Shown: positions 1 to 4,453, counted from the first letter of the stretch. The stretch is 6,896 bases of DNA from Candidatus Methanophagales archaeon (GCA_023131215.1 JAGLZV010000147.1:1-6896), one strand, 5' to 3'. Notes: generated from the sequence alone by a model not told the origin. Made by a program: numbers and translations.

Positions 1-27
1 GATTAGGCTACGAGGCACACTCCCCAC

Positions 28-44
28 AAGCCCTAAAAGGGCTT
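28..44. terminator. Short perfect hairpin near left edge
   Basis: A perfect 7-bp stem AAGCCCT/AGGGCTT closes on a 3-nt AAA loop. It could end a gene entering from the left. Frame 3 is open from base 3 to a TAA at 48-50 and reads LGYEAHSPQALKGLN, and frame 2 is open to a TAA at 44-46. Either could be the last codons of an upstream gene, but 15 residues are too few to identify a family. No T-run follows the stem, so its role as a terminator is only inferred. Confidence 0.3.
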
Positions 45-95
45 AATTAACACAGATGATAAAAATCAACAATGTCAAACTTAAATTTAAATAAG

Positions 96-155
96 TCCGC
101 GTAAATCAGTGTAAATCCGTGTCTTTAATAGAAGGAAGTTATACTTTATATACAA
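96..155 (+). repeat. Left arm of a 60-bp inverted repeat
   Basis: This segment is the reverse complement of 1855-1914 with about four mismatches in the core I aligned. It includes TCCGCGTAAATC, the decamer-like AATCCGTGTC and the GAAGGAAGTTATA stretch. The two arms enclose the first two vapBC modules. No terminal gene, transposase or target-site duplication is visible, so it may be only a dispersed repeat present in both orientations. Confidence 0.7.
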
Positions 156-197
156 CAAGAAATCTTTTCTTAAAAGTTTTAAATTTTAAAGAAAGTG

Positions 198-240
198 TTT
201 TTATAGAGGAAAAGCAATATAATTATAGGGTGGTGTTGTA
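198..240 (+). promoter_or_regulatory. vapB1 promoter and conserved leader
   Basis: A TATA-like TTTTTATA lies at 198-205, about 45 nt before the vapB1 start. It is followed by GAGGAAAAGCAATATAATTA and a GGTGGTG ribosome-binding stretch near 230. Almost the same string precedes vapB2 (921-960), so the promoter and leader were duplicated with the module, or are kept as a shared regulatory site. Confidence 0.55.
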
Positions 241-245
241 GAGAG

Positions 246-446
246 ATGACGAAAACAAAAACAATCGAGGTTGTGTATGAAGATGGTGTGTTTAAGCCGC
301 TGGAGCCAGTGGAGATGAAGGAAGGGACTAAAATTCCAATAAAAATAACAAAAAGAGATTTACTAAAAGAATACAGAGGAGTATTGGGAAAAGTTGACGA
401 AAAATTGTTGAAGAGGTTTGAACTTGAGGCAAATGATATTCATTGA
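246..446 (+). CDS. vapB: DUF104/AF2212-family antitoxin (VapB-like), module 1
   Basis: This 66-residue protein has the hallmark N-terminal block of the AF2212-like (DUF104) antitoxins: IEVVYEDGVFKPLEPVEM at about residues 7-24, then EGTKIPIKI. Members of this family pair with PIN-domain toxins and neutralise them by direct binding. The second half (about residues 37-66) is helical and differs from the other copies in this window, as expected for the part that fits its own toxin. The start is supported by GGTGGTG upstream and by alignment with the paralogues at 965 and 2372. Its stop overlaps the toxin start at 433 by 14 nt, the usual coupling in such operons. The antitoxin is intact although its toxin is broken, so it may survive to counter related toxins, or is simply not yet degraded. 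Confidence 0.85.
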   Translation: MTKTKTIEVVYEDGVFKPLEPVEMKEGTKIPIKITKRDLLKEYRGVLGKVDEKLLKRFELEANDIH

Positions 447-764
447 TACAAATGTCTTTCTCAATTACCTTTATGAAACTTCTCTCACTGACAAAGCCGA
501 GAATATACTGAGTATGGAAGAACTTAACACATCTGGAATAGTTATAGACACTTTTCGTTATCGCAAGGACAAAAGCATTTGATGAACTTAGGGCTTGCCA
601 AGAAATAAGTTGATGAGTTTATTCTATTAATGAATAGGTATAAACTACTCCCAAACGACGCTTTAATCGCAGCAACGTGCAAACACTATGAAATCACAAA
701 AATAGTAGCGACTTTCGATGCTGATTTTGAAAGAGTTGATTTTCTTGAGGTAATTGCACTATAA
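433..764 (+). pseudogene. vapC: Degenerate PIN-domain toxin (VapC1)
   Basis: The reading frame opens with ATG at 433 and gives MIFIDTNVFLNYLY, a good PIN start with the first metal-binding Asp at residue 5. It then hits TGA at 580-582 after 49 codons. A second frame carries AFDELRACQEIS around 575-604. A third frame (from 609) carries the PIN tail: RYKLLPNDALIAATC, KIVATFDADF and VDFLEVIAL, ending at TAA 762-764. At least two frameshifts are needed to join these, and the region between the first strand and the PNDALIAATC motif is far shorter than in the intact paralogue (152 aa), so an internal deletion is also present. The product cannot be an active nuclease. The last 130 nt are nearly the same as in modules 2 and 3. 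Confidence 0.85.
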
Positions 765-780
765 AGAGGAAGAGTGTAAA

Positions 781-794
781 TTTTATTTTTTTTT
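781..794 (+). terminator. T-run terminator after module 1
   Basis: TTTTA followed by nine T residues lies 16 nt after the vapC1 stop. The segment GAGTGTAAATTTTATTTTTT recurs nearly unchanged after module 3 (2940-2963) and after the protease gene (4095-4113), so the same terminator was copied along with the modules. Confidence 0.6.
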
Positions 795-810
795 GTTCTT
801 TTTTGTTCTG

Positions 811-866
811 ATTATAGTCATTCCGAAAAGTATTAACCACAAAATTACACAGATTTTCACGAGAAA
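811..866 (-). repeat. Dispersed repeat shared with the HEPN upstream region
   Basis: ATTATAGTCATTCCGAAAAG followed by AACCACAAAATTACACAGAT and TTTTCACGAGAAA has an inverted counterpart at about 6510-6577. A shorter, more diverged version lies at 6441-6500, where GGAATGACTATAA on the minus strand contains the start codon of the HEPN gene. Here the unit lies in a spacer and encodes nothing evident. Confidence 0.6.
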
Positions 867-868
867 CA

Positions 869-905
869 TTTCTTTAAGAAAGAAAAGCTTTACCAAAAGA
901 ACTTA
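869..905 (+). repeat. Dispersed repeat TTTCTTTAAGAAAG / CTTTACCAAAAGAAC
   Basis: This unit is one of at least five copies. The others are at about 3065-3098 (with the TTTCTTTAAGAAAG half), 1735-1750 (short), 4427-4463, 5494-5540, and inverted at 2190-2222. The 5' half is a near-palindrome TTTCTTTAAGAAA. In several copies the 3' half contains a TATA-like box. No protein is encoded. Confidence 0.6.
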
Positions 906-920
906 TTTGGAAAAGAAAAG

Positions 921-957
921 TTTTTATAAGGAAAAGCAATAGAATTATATGAGGTGT
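921..957 (+). promoter_or_regulatory. vapB2 promoter and ribosome-binding site
   Basis: GAAAAG followed by TTTTTATA (921-928) resembles an archaeal BRE plus TATA box. A transcription start about 25 nt downstream would give a leader of roughly 15 nt carrying GAGGTG (951-956), 8 nt before the ATG at 965. The stretch AGGAAAAGCAATAGAATTAT matches the module 1 leader. Confidence 0.6.
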
Positions 958-964
958 TGTCGCA

Positions 965-1156
965 ATGCAAAAAACAATAGAGGTTGTGTATAAAGATGGC
1001 GTGTTCAAGCCGCTGGAGCCCGTGGAGATGGAAGAAGGGGAGAAAAGGAGGGTACTAATAGAAGAGGGGCATTTTGAAAAGTTCTTTGGAATTTTCAAGG
1101 ATAAAGAAATCTCAGTTGAGGAAGAGAGAGATTTAATGATCAGTGAGCGAGCATGA
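965..1156 (+). CDS. vapB: DUF104/AF2212-family antitoxin (VapB-like), module 2
   Basis: This 63-residue antitoxin carries IEVVYKDGVFKPLEPVEM at about residues 4-21, then EEGEKRRVLIEE, the AF2212-like fold segment. Its C-terminal half (KFFGIFKDKEISVEEERDLM) is the acidic helical tail typical of PIN-partner antitoxins. It is expected to bind and inhibit the PIN nuclease encoded directly after it. The start is fixed by GAGGTG 8 nt upstream. The stop TGA overlaps the toxin ATG by 4 nt (ATGA), indicating translational coupling. No helix-turn-helix or ribbon-helix-helix DNA-binding segment is evident, so if the operon autoregulates, the sequence does not show how. It is the antitoxin of the only fully intact vapBC module here. 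Confidence 0.9.
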   Translation: MQKTIEVVYKDGVFKPLEPVEMEEGEKRRVLIEEGHFEKFFGIFKDKEISVEEERDLMISERA

Positions 1157-1611
1157 AGGTATTTATGGATACTTCTTTCTTTGTTGATTTTTTCAGAGGA
1201 AAAAAAGAAGCGAGGAAGATTTATGAGCAAATAGTTCATGAAGAACTTTACACTTCCCTGAATGTGCTTGAGGAAACAACTTACATTTTGATGAAACTCA
1301 AAGCTTCTGATTTAACGGGGATAAAAAAACACTATGATTTGATAAAGGAGCTAAAGAAAAATGAAAAGGTGTATAGGGATTGTTTTAATCTATCTAAGGA
1401 CTTTTTCTATTCTCTATTAAAGTGGAGTGTTAAAGTTCTTCCCATAACTCTTTCATGGGACGACGTGCTGGAAGTTATGGAAAAATATCGCTTATTGCCA
1501 AACGACGCTTTAATCGCAGCAACGTGCAAACATTACGGAATCAGGAAAATAGCTACATTTGACCCTGATTTTGATAGGGTAGATTTCTTAGAGGTGGTTA
1601 CACCGGAATGA
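1153..1611 (+). CDS. vapC: PIN-domain ribonuclease toxin VapC, intact
   Basis: This 152-residue PIN-domain protein is full length for a VapC toxin. Conserved acidic residues of the metal site are visible: D6 in VFMDTSFF, E40 or E41 in NVLEETTY, D118 in PNDALIAATC, and D137/D139 in IATFDPDF. VapC toxins are Mg2+- or Mn2+-dependent endoribonucleases that cut tRNA or rRNA and stop growth when not bound by antitoxin. The RNA target of this one cannot be told from sequence. It overlaps vapB by 4 nt. Its last 45 residues are nearly identical to the tails of the two broken paralogues, and the nucleotide stretch AACGACGCTTTAATCGCAGC is shared exactly with module 1, pointing to recent duplication or gene conversion. 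Confidence 0.93.
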   Translation: MKVFMDTSFFVDFFRGKKEARKIYEQIVHEELYTSLNVLEETTYILMKLKASDLTGIKKHYDLIKELKKNEKVYRDCFNLSKDFFYSLLKWSVKVLPITLSWDDVLEVMEKYRLLPNDALIAATCKHYGIRKIATFDPDFDRVDFLEVVTPE

Positions 1612-1634
1612 TTTTATTTTATTTCCTTTTATGT
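1612..1634 (+). terminator. T-rich terminator after vapC2
   Basis: Three T-rich runs (TTTTATTTTATTTCCTTTT) follow directly after the vapC stop codon, the usual form of an archaeal intrinsic terminator. There is no stem-loop at this spot, but a hairpin follows about 30 nt later at 1664-1685. Confidence 0.5.
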
Positions 1635-1737
1635 TCTGATTAATATGAAGGTAAGGTATCTGCTCAAAATTCGGTGGAATTTTGACCAGACATTGAAAAA
1701 TGAAAATTGCAAAGTGCAAAAGTCAAAATAAACCTTT
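1632..1737 (+). repeat. 106-nt spacer repeat, copy 1, with hairpin
   Basis: This block matches 2963-3068 at 105 of 106 positions. It contains a perfect 9-bp stem, TCAAAATTC (1664-1672) and GAATTTTGA (1677-1685), closed by a GGTG loop. A 28-codon ORF starting at ATG 1645 (MKVRYLLKIRWNFDQTL...) spans it and is also open in the other copy. There is no ribosome-binding site before it, and the 3' end is made of the AAATGAAAATTGCAAAGTGC type of simple repeat, so a protein is unlikely. A transcribed structured element or a mobile repeat end are both possible. Confidence 0.85.
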
Positions 1738-1854
1738 ACCAAAGAAACTATTAATTTTTCTTTTAGCACAGGTTTTCTTTTTTCAAAAAAGAAAAAGTGT
1801 GTTTAAAGTCAAAATTAGTCTTTTCCATCCCTATTTTGTATTTTTCATTTTTCA

Positions 1855-1914
1855 TTGTATATAAACTATAACTTCCTTCTATTTAAGACACGGATTTACA
1901 CGGATTTACACGGA
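1855..1914 (+). repeat. Right arm of the 60-bp inverted repeat
   Basis: This is the inverted counterpart of 96-155: TTGTATATAAACTATAACTT, CCTTCTATTTAAGACACGG and further decamers. Together the arms bracket modules 1 and 2 at a distance of about 1.7 kb. Confidence 0.7.
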
Positions 1915-1970
1915 TTTTTTCTTTCTTTTCATCTGTGTTAATCTGTGTTAATCTGCGTTAATCTGTGTCA
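1889..1970 (+). repeat. Tandem 10-nt repeats (CACGGATTTA, ATCTGTGTTA)
   Basis: Three units of CACGGATTT(A/T) at 1889-1918 are followed, after a short T/C stretch, by four units of ATCTG(T/C)GT(T/C)A at 1931-1970. The period is exactly 10 nt. The equivalent place after module 3 (3120-3139) has only two units, so the array changes in length. Read on the other strand it is TAACACAGAT, a motif scattered through every large spacer in this window. Confidence 0.85.
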
Positions 1971-2024
1971 ATAATTTATTTATTTGCATTCTGCATTTTG
2001 CATTCAATTGCTCGAAATCCCCCC

Positions 2025-2080
2025 AGATTATGAGCGGGTATTGTATTGATTGTAGGAGAACCAACGAAAAATCATATCGT
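2025..2080 (+). repeat. AGATTATGAGCGGGTATTG core repeat, copy 1
   Basis: About 55 nt recur at 3193-3250 and 5292-5348. The stretch GTAGGAGAACCAACGAAAAA is identical in copies 1 and 3, and copy 2 differs by one base in it. Copy 3 lacks four bases (TATT) after GGGTATTG. In one frame the core reads CIDCRRTNEKSYRI, which looks protein-like, but here it runs into a stop within a few codons. Confidence 0.75.
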
Positions 2081-2283
2081 ATTTGTTTGTATAGCTAATA
2101 TAAAATAAAAAACCACGAGATTACACAACACTTTTTCTTTTTTACAAAACACTTTCTTTTAGAAAAAGAACCTGTGCTAAGAAAACAATTCTTTTGGTAA
2201 AGCTTTTCTTTTAAAGAAAAGGTTTGTGCTAAAAGAAAAACGAACATGTTCTTTTGTCAGTGGTTGGGTATCACGCTTTTTAT

Positions 2284-2297
2284 TTTTTGCGCAAAAA
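2284..2297. promoter_or_regulatory. 14-bp perfect palindrome upstream of vapB3
   Basis: TTTTTGCGCAAAAA is a perfect palindrome 37 nt upstream of the vapB3 TATA box. A dimeric regulator could bind it, but it is a single instance in an AT-rich spacer and the other two vapB promoters lack it. Confidence 0.25.
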
Positions 2298-2333
2298 GGA
2301 TAAAGAAATTGATTTTGATGATTGCTAAAAGAA

Positions 2334-2367
2334 TTTTATATTTGAAATGATAAAATATAAGAAGGAG
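2334..2367 (+). promoter_or_regulatory. vapB3 promoter and Shine-Dalgarno site
   Basis: TTTTATAT (2334-2341) is a TATA-like box, and GAAGGAG (2361-2367) lies 4 nt before the ATG at 2372 and 10 nt before the second in-frame ATG at 2378. The promoter does not share the GAGGAAAAGCAATA leader of modules 1 and 2. Confidence 0.5.
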
Positions 2368-2371
2368 CGTA

Positions 2372-2581
2372 ATGAAGATGCAAAAAGCGATAGAGGTAGT
2401 GTATGAAAAGGGGGTGTTTAAGCCCTTGGAGCCCGTGGAGATGGAGGAAGGGGAACATGTGAAAATCAAAATGGAAGAGAAGAAAAGGAGAGAAATTGAT
2501 TTTGAACCGATAAAACTAAAGAACAAAATCTCCATCAAAAAAATAGAGGAATTGAGGAGTGAACTATGGTCGTCCTTTTAG
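2372..2581 (+). CDS. vapB: DUF104/AF2212-family antitoxin (VapB-like), module 3
   Basis: This 69-residue protein has IEVVYEKGVFKPLEPVEM at about residues 7-24, then EEGEHVKIKMEE, matching the AF2212-like antitoxin core of the other modules. The C-terminal half (about residues 36-69, DFEPIKLKNKISIKKIEELR) is unlike modules 1 and 2 and should be the toxin-specific part. ATG at 2372 is chosen because of GAAGGAG just upstream. ATG 2378 (MQKAIEVV) would align better with module 2 and cannot be excluded. The stop overlaps the toxin start by 16 nt. The antitoxin is complete while its toxin is broken. Confidence 0.85.
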   Translation: MKMQKAIEVVYEKGVFKPLEPVEMEEGEHVKIKMEEKKRREIDFEPIKLKNKISIKKIEELRSELWSSF

Positions 2582-2933
2582 ATACTGCTTTCGTTCTTAG
2601 CCTGATTTTGGAGACAGATGAAACGGATATTGCAAGGAAATATTTCAAAGAAACAACGGATTCACTCGTCATAAATAAAAGGATTATATAAAAAAGAAGG
2701 GTTATGAGTTTGCTAAAGACTTCCTGGAAAGACTTCATAAGTTATTCGAGCTTGTGACGCTGATTGATGACACGAAAGACGCAAACTTAGTCAGAAGTGT
2801 CGCAGAGGAATACAGATTGCTTCCAAATGATGCATTAATCGCAGCAACATGCAAACAATACGGAATTAAGAAGATTGCCACTTTCGACCCTGATTTTAAA
2901 CGAGTTGATTTCCTTGAGGTAATTACACTATAA
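2566..2933 (+). pseudogene. vapC: Frameshifted PIN-domain toxin (VapC3)
   Basis: ATG at 2566 gives MVVLLDTAFVLSLIL, a PIN start with Asp at residue 6, but the frame ends at TAA 2689-2691 after 41 codons. From about 2691 another frame takes over: KKGYEFAKDFLERLHKLFEL, then YRLLPNDALIAATC, KIATFDPDF and VDFLEVITL, ending at TAA 2931-2933. The two halves sum to about 120 residues against 152 in the intact paralogue. Besides the shift, a segment around the conserved Glu (the region of NVLEETTY in module 2) is therefore missing. The break lies in an A/T-rich run (ATAAATAAAAGGATTATATA), a likely slippage or deletion site. No active nuclease is expected. Confidence 0.87.
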
Positions 2934-2949
2934 AGAGGAGGAGTGTTAA

Positions 2950-2963
2950 TTTTATTTTTTTTT
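2950..2963 (+). terminator. T-run terminator after module 3
   Basis: TTTTA plus nine T residues lies 17 nt past the vapC3 stop. It is preceded by AAGAGGAGGAGTGTTAA, nearly the same as after module 1. Confidence 0.6.
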
Positions 2964-3068
2964 GTTCTGATTAATATGAAGGTAAGGTATCTGCTCAAAA
3001 TTCGGTGGGATTTTGACCAGACATTGAAAAATGAAAATTGCAAAGTGCAAAAGTCAAAATAAACCTTT
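2963..3068 (+). repeat. 106-nt spacer repeat, copy 2, with hairpin
   Basis: This copy differs from 1632-1737 only at position 3009 (G for A). The change falls in the hairpin stem, 2995-3003 with 3008-3016, and turns a U-A pair into a U-G pair, so the stem would still form in RNA. In the 28-codon ORF the same change gives Asn to Asp at residue 12. Confidence 0.85.
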
Positions 3069-3104
3069 CTTTAAGAAAGAAAGCTTTACCAAAGAAACTA
3101 TTAA

Positions 3105-3250
3105 TTTTTCTTTCTTTTCATCTGTGTTAATCTGTGTCAATAATTTATTTATTTGCATTCTGCATTTTGCATTCAATTGCTCGAAATCCCCCAGATTTTG
3201 AGCGGGTATTGTATTGATTGTAAGAGAACCAACGAAAAATCGTATCGTAT
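3105..3250 (+). repeat. Second shared spacer block, copy 2
   Basis: This block matches 1916-2080: TTTTCTTTCTTTTCATCTGT, two decamer units instead of four, the TTTATTTATTTGCATTCTGC run, and the AGCGGGTATTGTATTGATTG core. Between the 106-nt block and this one, copy 1 has gained about 150 bases that include the inverted-repeat arm. Copy 2 has gained about 20 bases (TTTCTTTAAGAAAGAAAGC). Confidence 0.8.
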
Positions 3251-3377
3251 CATATCACCCGAAAATCATGTTCCTGTTTATATTGCAATAACATTCAATT
3301 TGTGTAATCAGTGGTTGGGTATCGCAGAATTTAGGTATTTGGTAAAAGAAGTATTATATAGTGGAAAGAACAATTAA
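3195..3377 (+). pseudogene. Possible remnant of an unrecognised protein gene
   Basis: An open frame reads SGYCIDCKRTNEKSYRIISP, then ENHVPVYIAITFNLC and continues to a TAA at 3375-3377. The composition looks like real protein. The 5' part of the frame, however, is only the TGCATTCTGCATTTTGC simple repeat, so no genuine start is visible. The first third of the segment recurs at 2030 and 5297, where the frame is cut short within about 20 codons. I do not recognise the family. A degraded gene copied along with the spacer is the simplest reading; chance openness cannot be excluded. Confidence 0.3.
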
Positions 3378-3388
3378 TTATTGGAGAG
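3352..3388 (+). promoter_or_regulatory. Promoter and ribosome-binding site of the DUF5678 gene
   Basis: TATTATAT at 3352-3359 is a TATA-like box about 35 nt before the start codon. GGAGAG at 3383-3388 is the ribosome-binding site just ahead of the ATG at 3392. Confidence 0.5.
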
Positions 3389-3391
3389 AAT

Positions 3392-3622
3392 ATGAATGAT
3401 AAGAAATGGTTCAGGGAGCATTTAGCTCAACTAAGAGAAAAGTATGAGTCGAAATTGGTATCGGTCTTAGATGGTAAGATAATCGCAATAGGCGATGACC
3501 TTGAGGAAGTAGCAAGGATAATCGAAAGAAAGAAGAGAACCGGTGAGATTAAGGGAACACCTTATACAGGTCGAGTGGGTGATGACATTGCGGCTGTGCA
3601 TATTCCATCGGTGTATGTTTGA
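3392..3622 (+). CDS. DUF5678-family small protein
   Basis: This 76-residue cytoplasmic protein has the DUF5678 pattern. An N-terminal helix (WFREHLAQLREKYESK, about 6-21) is followed by a strand-turn-strand KLVSVLDGKIIAIGDD (21-36) and a helix LEEVARIIERKK (37-48). The family has no established function that I know of. The tail RVGDDIAAVHIPSVYV ends with the strand often seen closing this fold. The start is set by GGAGAG and a TATA box upstream. The gene ends 12 nt before the aspartic-protease gene, so the two almost surely form an operon. The pairing suggests a functional link, for example as partner, substrate or inhibitor of the protease; this is inference. No membrane segment or signal peptide is present. 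Confidence 0.7.
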   Translation: MNDKKWFREHLAQLREKYESKLVSVLDGKIIAIGDDLEEVARIIERKKRTGEIKGTPYTGRVGDDIAAVHIPSVYV

Positions 3623-3634
3623 GGATAGATTCTG

Positions 3635-4018
3635 ATGTCAGATTTCGACTTTGAAAACCATTATCCGCTGGTGAGGGTTTCTGTAATTAAAGAAGATGTC
3701 TCATTTCCAGTTTGGACTATTGTAGATACCGGATCACCATATACAATTATTCCAAATAGCATATTGAATAAACTTGGATTAGGATTTGAAGATGCAGTCA
3801 CAATGATTACAATTCATGGTGTGGTTCATAAAGAAGAGTGTGTAGTTGAAGCACCGGCATATCTGCTTGAAATGCAAATTGGCGAAAAATCGTTGAAGAA
3901 AATGCTTGTTGTTGGATACGATTTTGATCCAAGGTTTGGATTGCTTGGGCATAACGCATTGGTAAATTTCCAACTGTTCATAGATTGGCATGAAAAGATG
4001 ATCGAACTAAGAGGATAG
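3635..4018 (+). CDS. Retropepsin-like aspartic protease (clan AA, single domain)
   Basis: This 127-residue protein has the clan AA fold signature. The catalytic triad DTG sits at 31-33 in the context WTIVDTGSPYTIIP, and the hydrophobic-hydrophobic-Gly partner element is FGLLGHNAL at about 101-109, followed by a strand FQLFIDW. Such one-domain enzymes are retropepsin-like (predicted aspartyl protease, COG5550 type) and need to dimerise, since each chain gives one catalytic Asp. There is no signal peptide or membrane anchor, so it should act in the cytoplasm. It is co-transcribed with the DUF5678 gene 12 nt upstream, with GAGGATAG before its ATG. The substrate is unknown. A regulatory or TA-like role is suggested only by the surrounding TA island. 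Confidence 0.82.
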   Translation: MSDFDFENHYPLVRVSVIKEDVSFPVWTIVDTGSPYTIIPNSILNKLGLGFEDAVTMITIHGVVHKEECVVEAPAYLLEMQIGEKSLKKMLVVGYDFDPRFGLLGHNALVNFQLFIDWHEKMIELRG

Positions 4019-4102
4019 CAAGAAAGAGCCGCTAAAAATCCTACTGGAGAATAGAAGATGGAAAGCGAAGGAAAGGGGATAAGATGAAAGGGTGAGTGTT
4101 AA

Positions 4103-4120
4103 TTTTATTTTTTCTTTTTT
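4103..4120 (+). terminator. T-run terminator after the protease operon
   Basis: TTTTATTTTTTCTTTTTT, preceded by GTGAGTGTTAA, matches the terminators after vapBC modules 1 and 3. The 60 bases between the protease stop and this point hold a short open stretch (KEPLKILLENRRWKAKERG) in another frame, too short to assign. Confidence 0.55.
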
Positions 4121-4121
4121 C

Positions 4122-4135
4122 TTTTTATATATATA
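4122..4135 (+). promoter_or_regulatory. Strong TATA-like box
   Basis: TTTTTATATATATA lies about 30-40 nt upstream of the ATG at 4164. AAGGTGA at 4150-4156 serves as a ribosome-binding site 7 nt before that ATG. Confidence 0.5.
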
Positions 4136-4163
4136 ATGAATTTAAAAGTAAGGTGAAGAAGAG

Positions 4164-4280
4164 ATGGAAGAATTAGATAGAGAGATTGAAAGGAAATTGC
4201 AGGGAACAGACCTCGTGAACGCCGTGCAAAAGGCAAAATTAAGGAGCACCAGATTATTGGAAGAGCAGGGAATTCATTAA
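4164..4280 (+). CDS. 38-residue hypothetical protein
   Basis: This short ORF encodes MEELDREIERKLQGTD at the start and KLRSTRLLEEQGIH at the end; it is charged and mostly helical by composition. It has its own TATA box (4122-4135), a good AAGGTGA ribosome site 7 nt upstream and T-runs at 4375-4387, so it looks like an expressed unit. I do not recognise the family. It may be a small antitoxin-like protein or the N-terminal remains of a longer gene: open, protein-like text (RIGSEEVEKARELKRGKK) follows in another frame at about 4317-4371. Confidence 0.45.
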   Translation: MEELDREIERKLQGTDLVNAVQKAKLRSTRLLEEQGIH

Positions 4281-4374
4281 TGAGTTAATGAGAACTGAGA
4301 AATGAACCTCAAAACAGAGAAGGATTGGCAGTGAAGAAGTAGAAAAAGCGAGAGAGCTAAAAAGGGGAAAAAAA

Positions 4375-4387
4375 TTTTTTATTTTTT
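4375..4387 (+). terminator. T-run terminator
   Basis: TTTTTTATTTTTT follows a run of seven A residues and can pair with it. It ends the short transcription unit starting near 4150. Confidence 0.45.
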
Positions 4388-4395
4388 GCACATCA

Positions 4396-4429
4396 AACAA
4401 CTTTTTTACCGAAGGTAAAAAAAGTTGTT
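4396..4429. terminator. 15-bp hairpin between transcription units
   Basis: AACAACTTTTTTACC (4396-4410) and GGTAAAAAAAGTTGTT (4414-4429) pair over 15 bp with one bulged A and a GAA loop. It is the strongest stem in the window. It could end transcription in either direction, insulating the TumE-like operon from upstream. It fuses directly into the GGTAAAGCTTTTC dispersed repeat. Confidence 0.6.
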
Positions 4430-4453
4430 GGTAAAGCTTTTCAGTAAAGAAAC

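Larger units (their letters stand above)
1738..2371. other. Gene-free spacer: mosaic of dispersed repeats
   Basis: Between modules 2 and 3 there is no gene for about 760 bases. In order it holds an ACCAAAGAAACTATTAATTT unit, a TTTTAGCACAGGTTTTCTTT unit forming a weak TTTTCTTTTTT/AAAAAAGAAAA stem (1773-1797), the right arm of the inverted repeat (1855-1914), decamer arrays, a TTTGCATTCTGCATTTTGCA run (1983-2003), the AGATTATGAGCGGGTATTG core (2025-2080) and inverted copies of the earlier units (2163-2240). Last comes the vapB3 promoter. TCAGTGGTTGGGTATC at 2257-2272 recurs at 3308-3323, showing that this spacer and the one after module 3 share an ancestor. Confidence 0.75.

Noticed and set aside
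754..942. 62-codon plus-strand ORF after module 1
   Set aside because: It overlaps the vapC1 tail, the terminator T-run and two dispersed repeats; the lysine/phenylalanine-rich translation simply reflects the low-complexity DNA.
874..1239. Long minus-strand ORF across vapB2
   Set aside because: It is the antisense shadow of the antitoxin core. A similar shadow appears over vapB3, it has no promoter or ribosome site, and the plus-strand gene is certain.
1645..1731. 28-codon ORF in the repeated spacer block (also at 2976-3062)
   Set aside because: Open in both copies, but without a ribosome site, and its 3' part is simple repeat. The only difference between copies is amino-acid changing, so there is no sign of protein constraint.
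1889..1970. CRISPR array
   Set aside because: The repeats are 10 nt long and contiguous, with no unique spacers, and no cas gene is present.
2242..2251. GAACATGTTC palindrome
   Set aside because: A 10-bp palindrome occurring once in a repeat mosaic is expected by chance and has no link to a promoter.
2735..3043. Minus-strand ORF of 102 codons across the vapC3 tail
   Set aside because: It runs through the conserved PIN tail in antisense and into the spacer repeat, and its translation has no recognisable motif.
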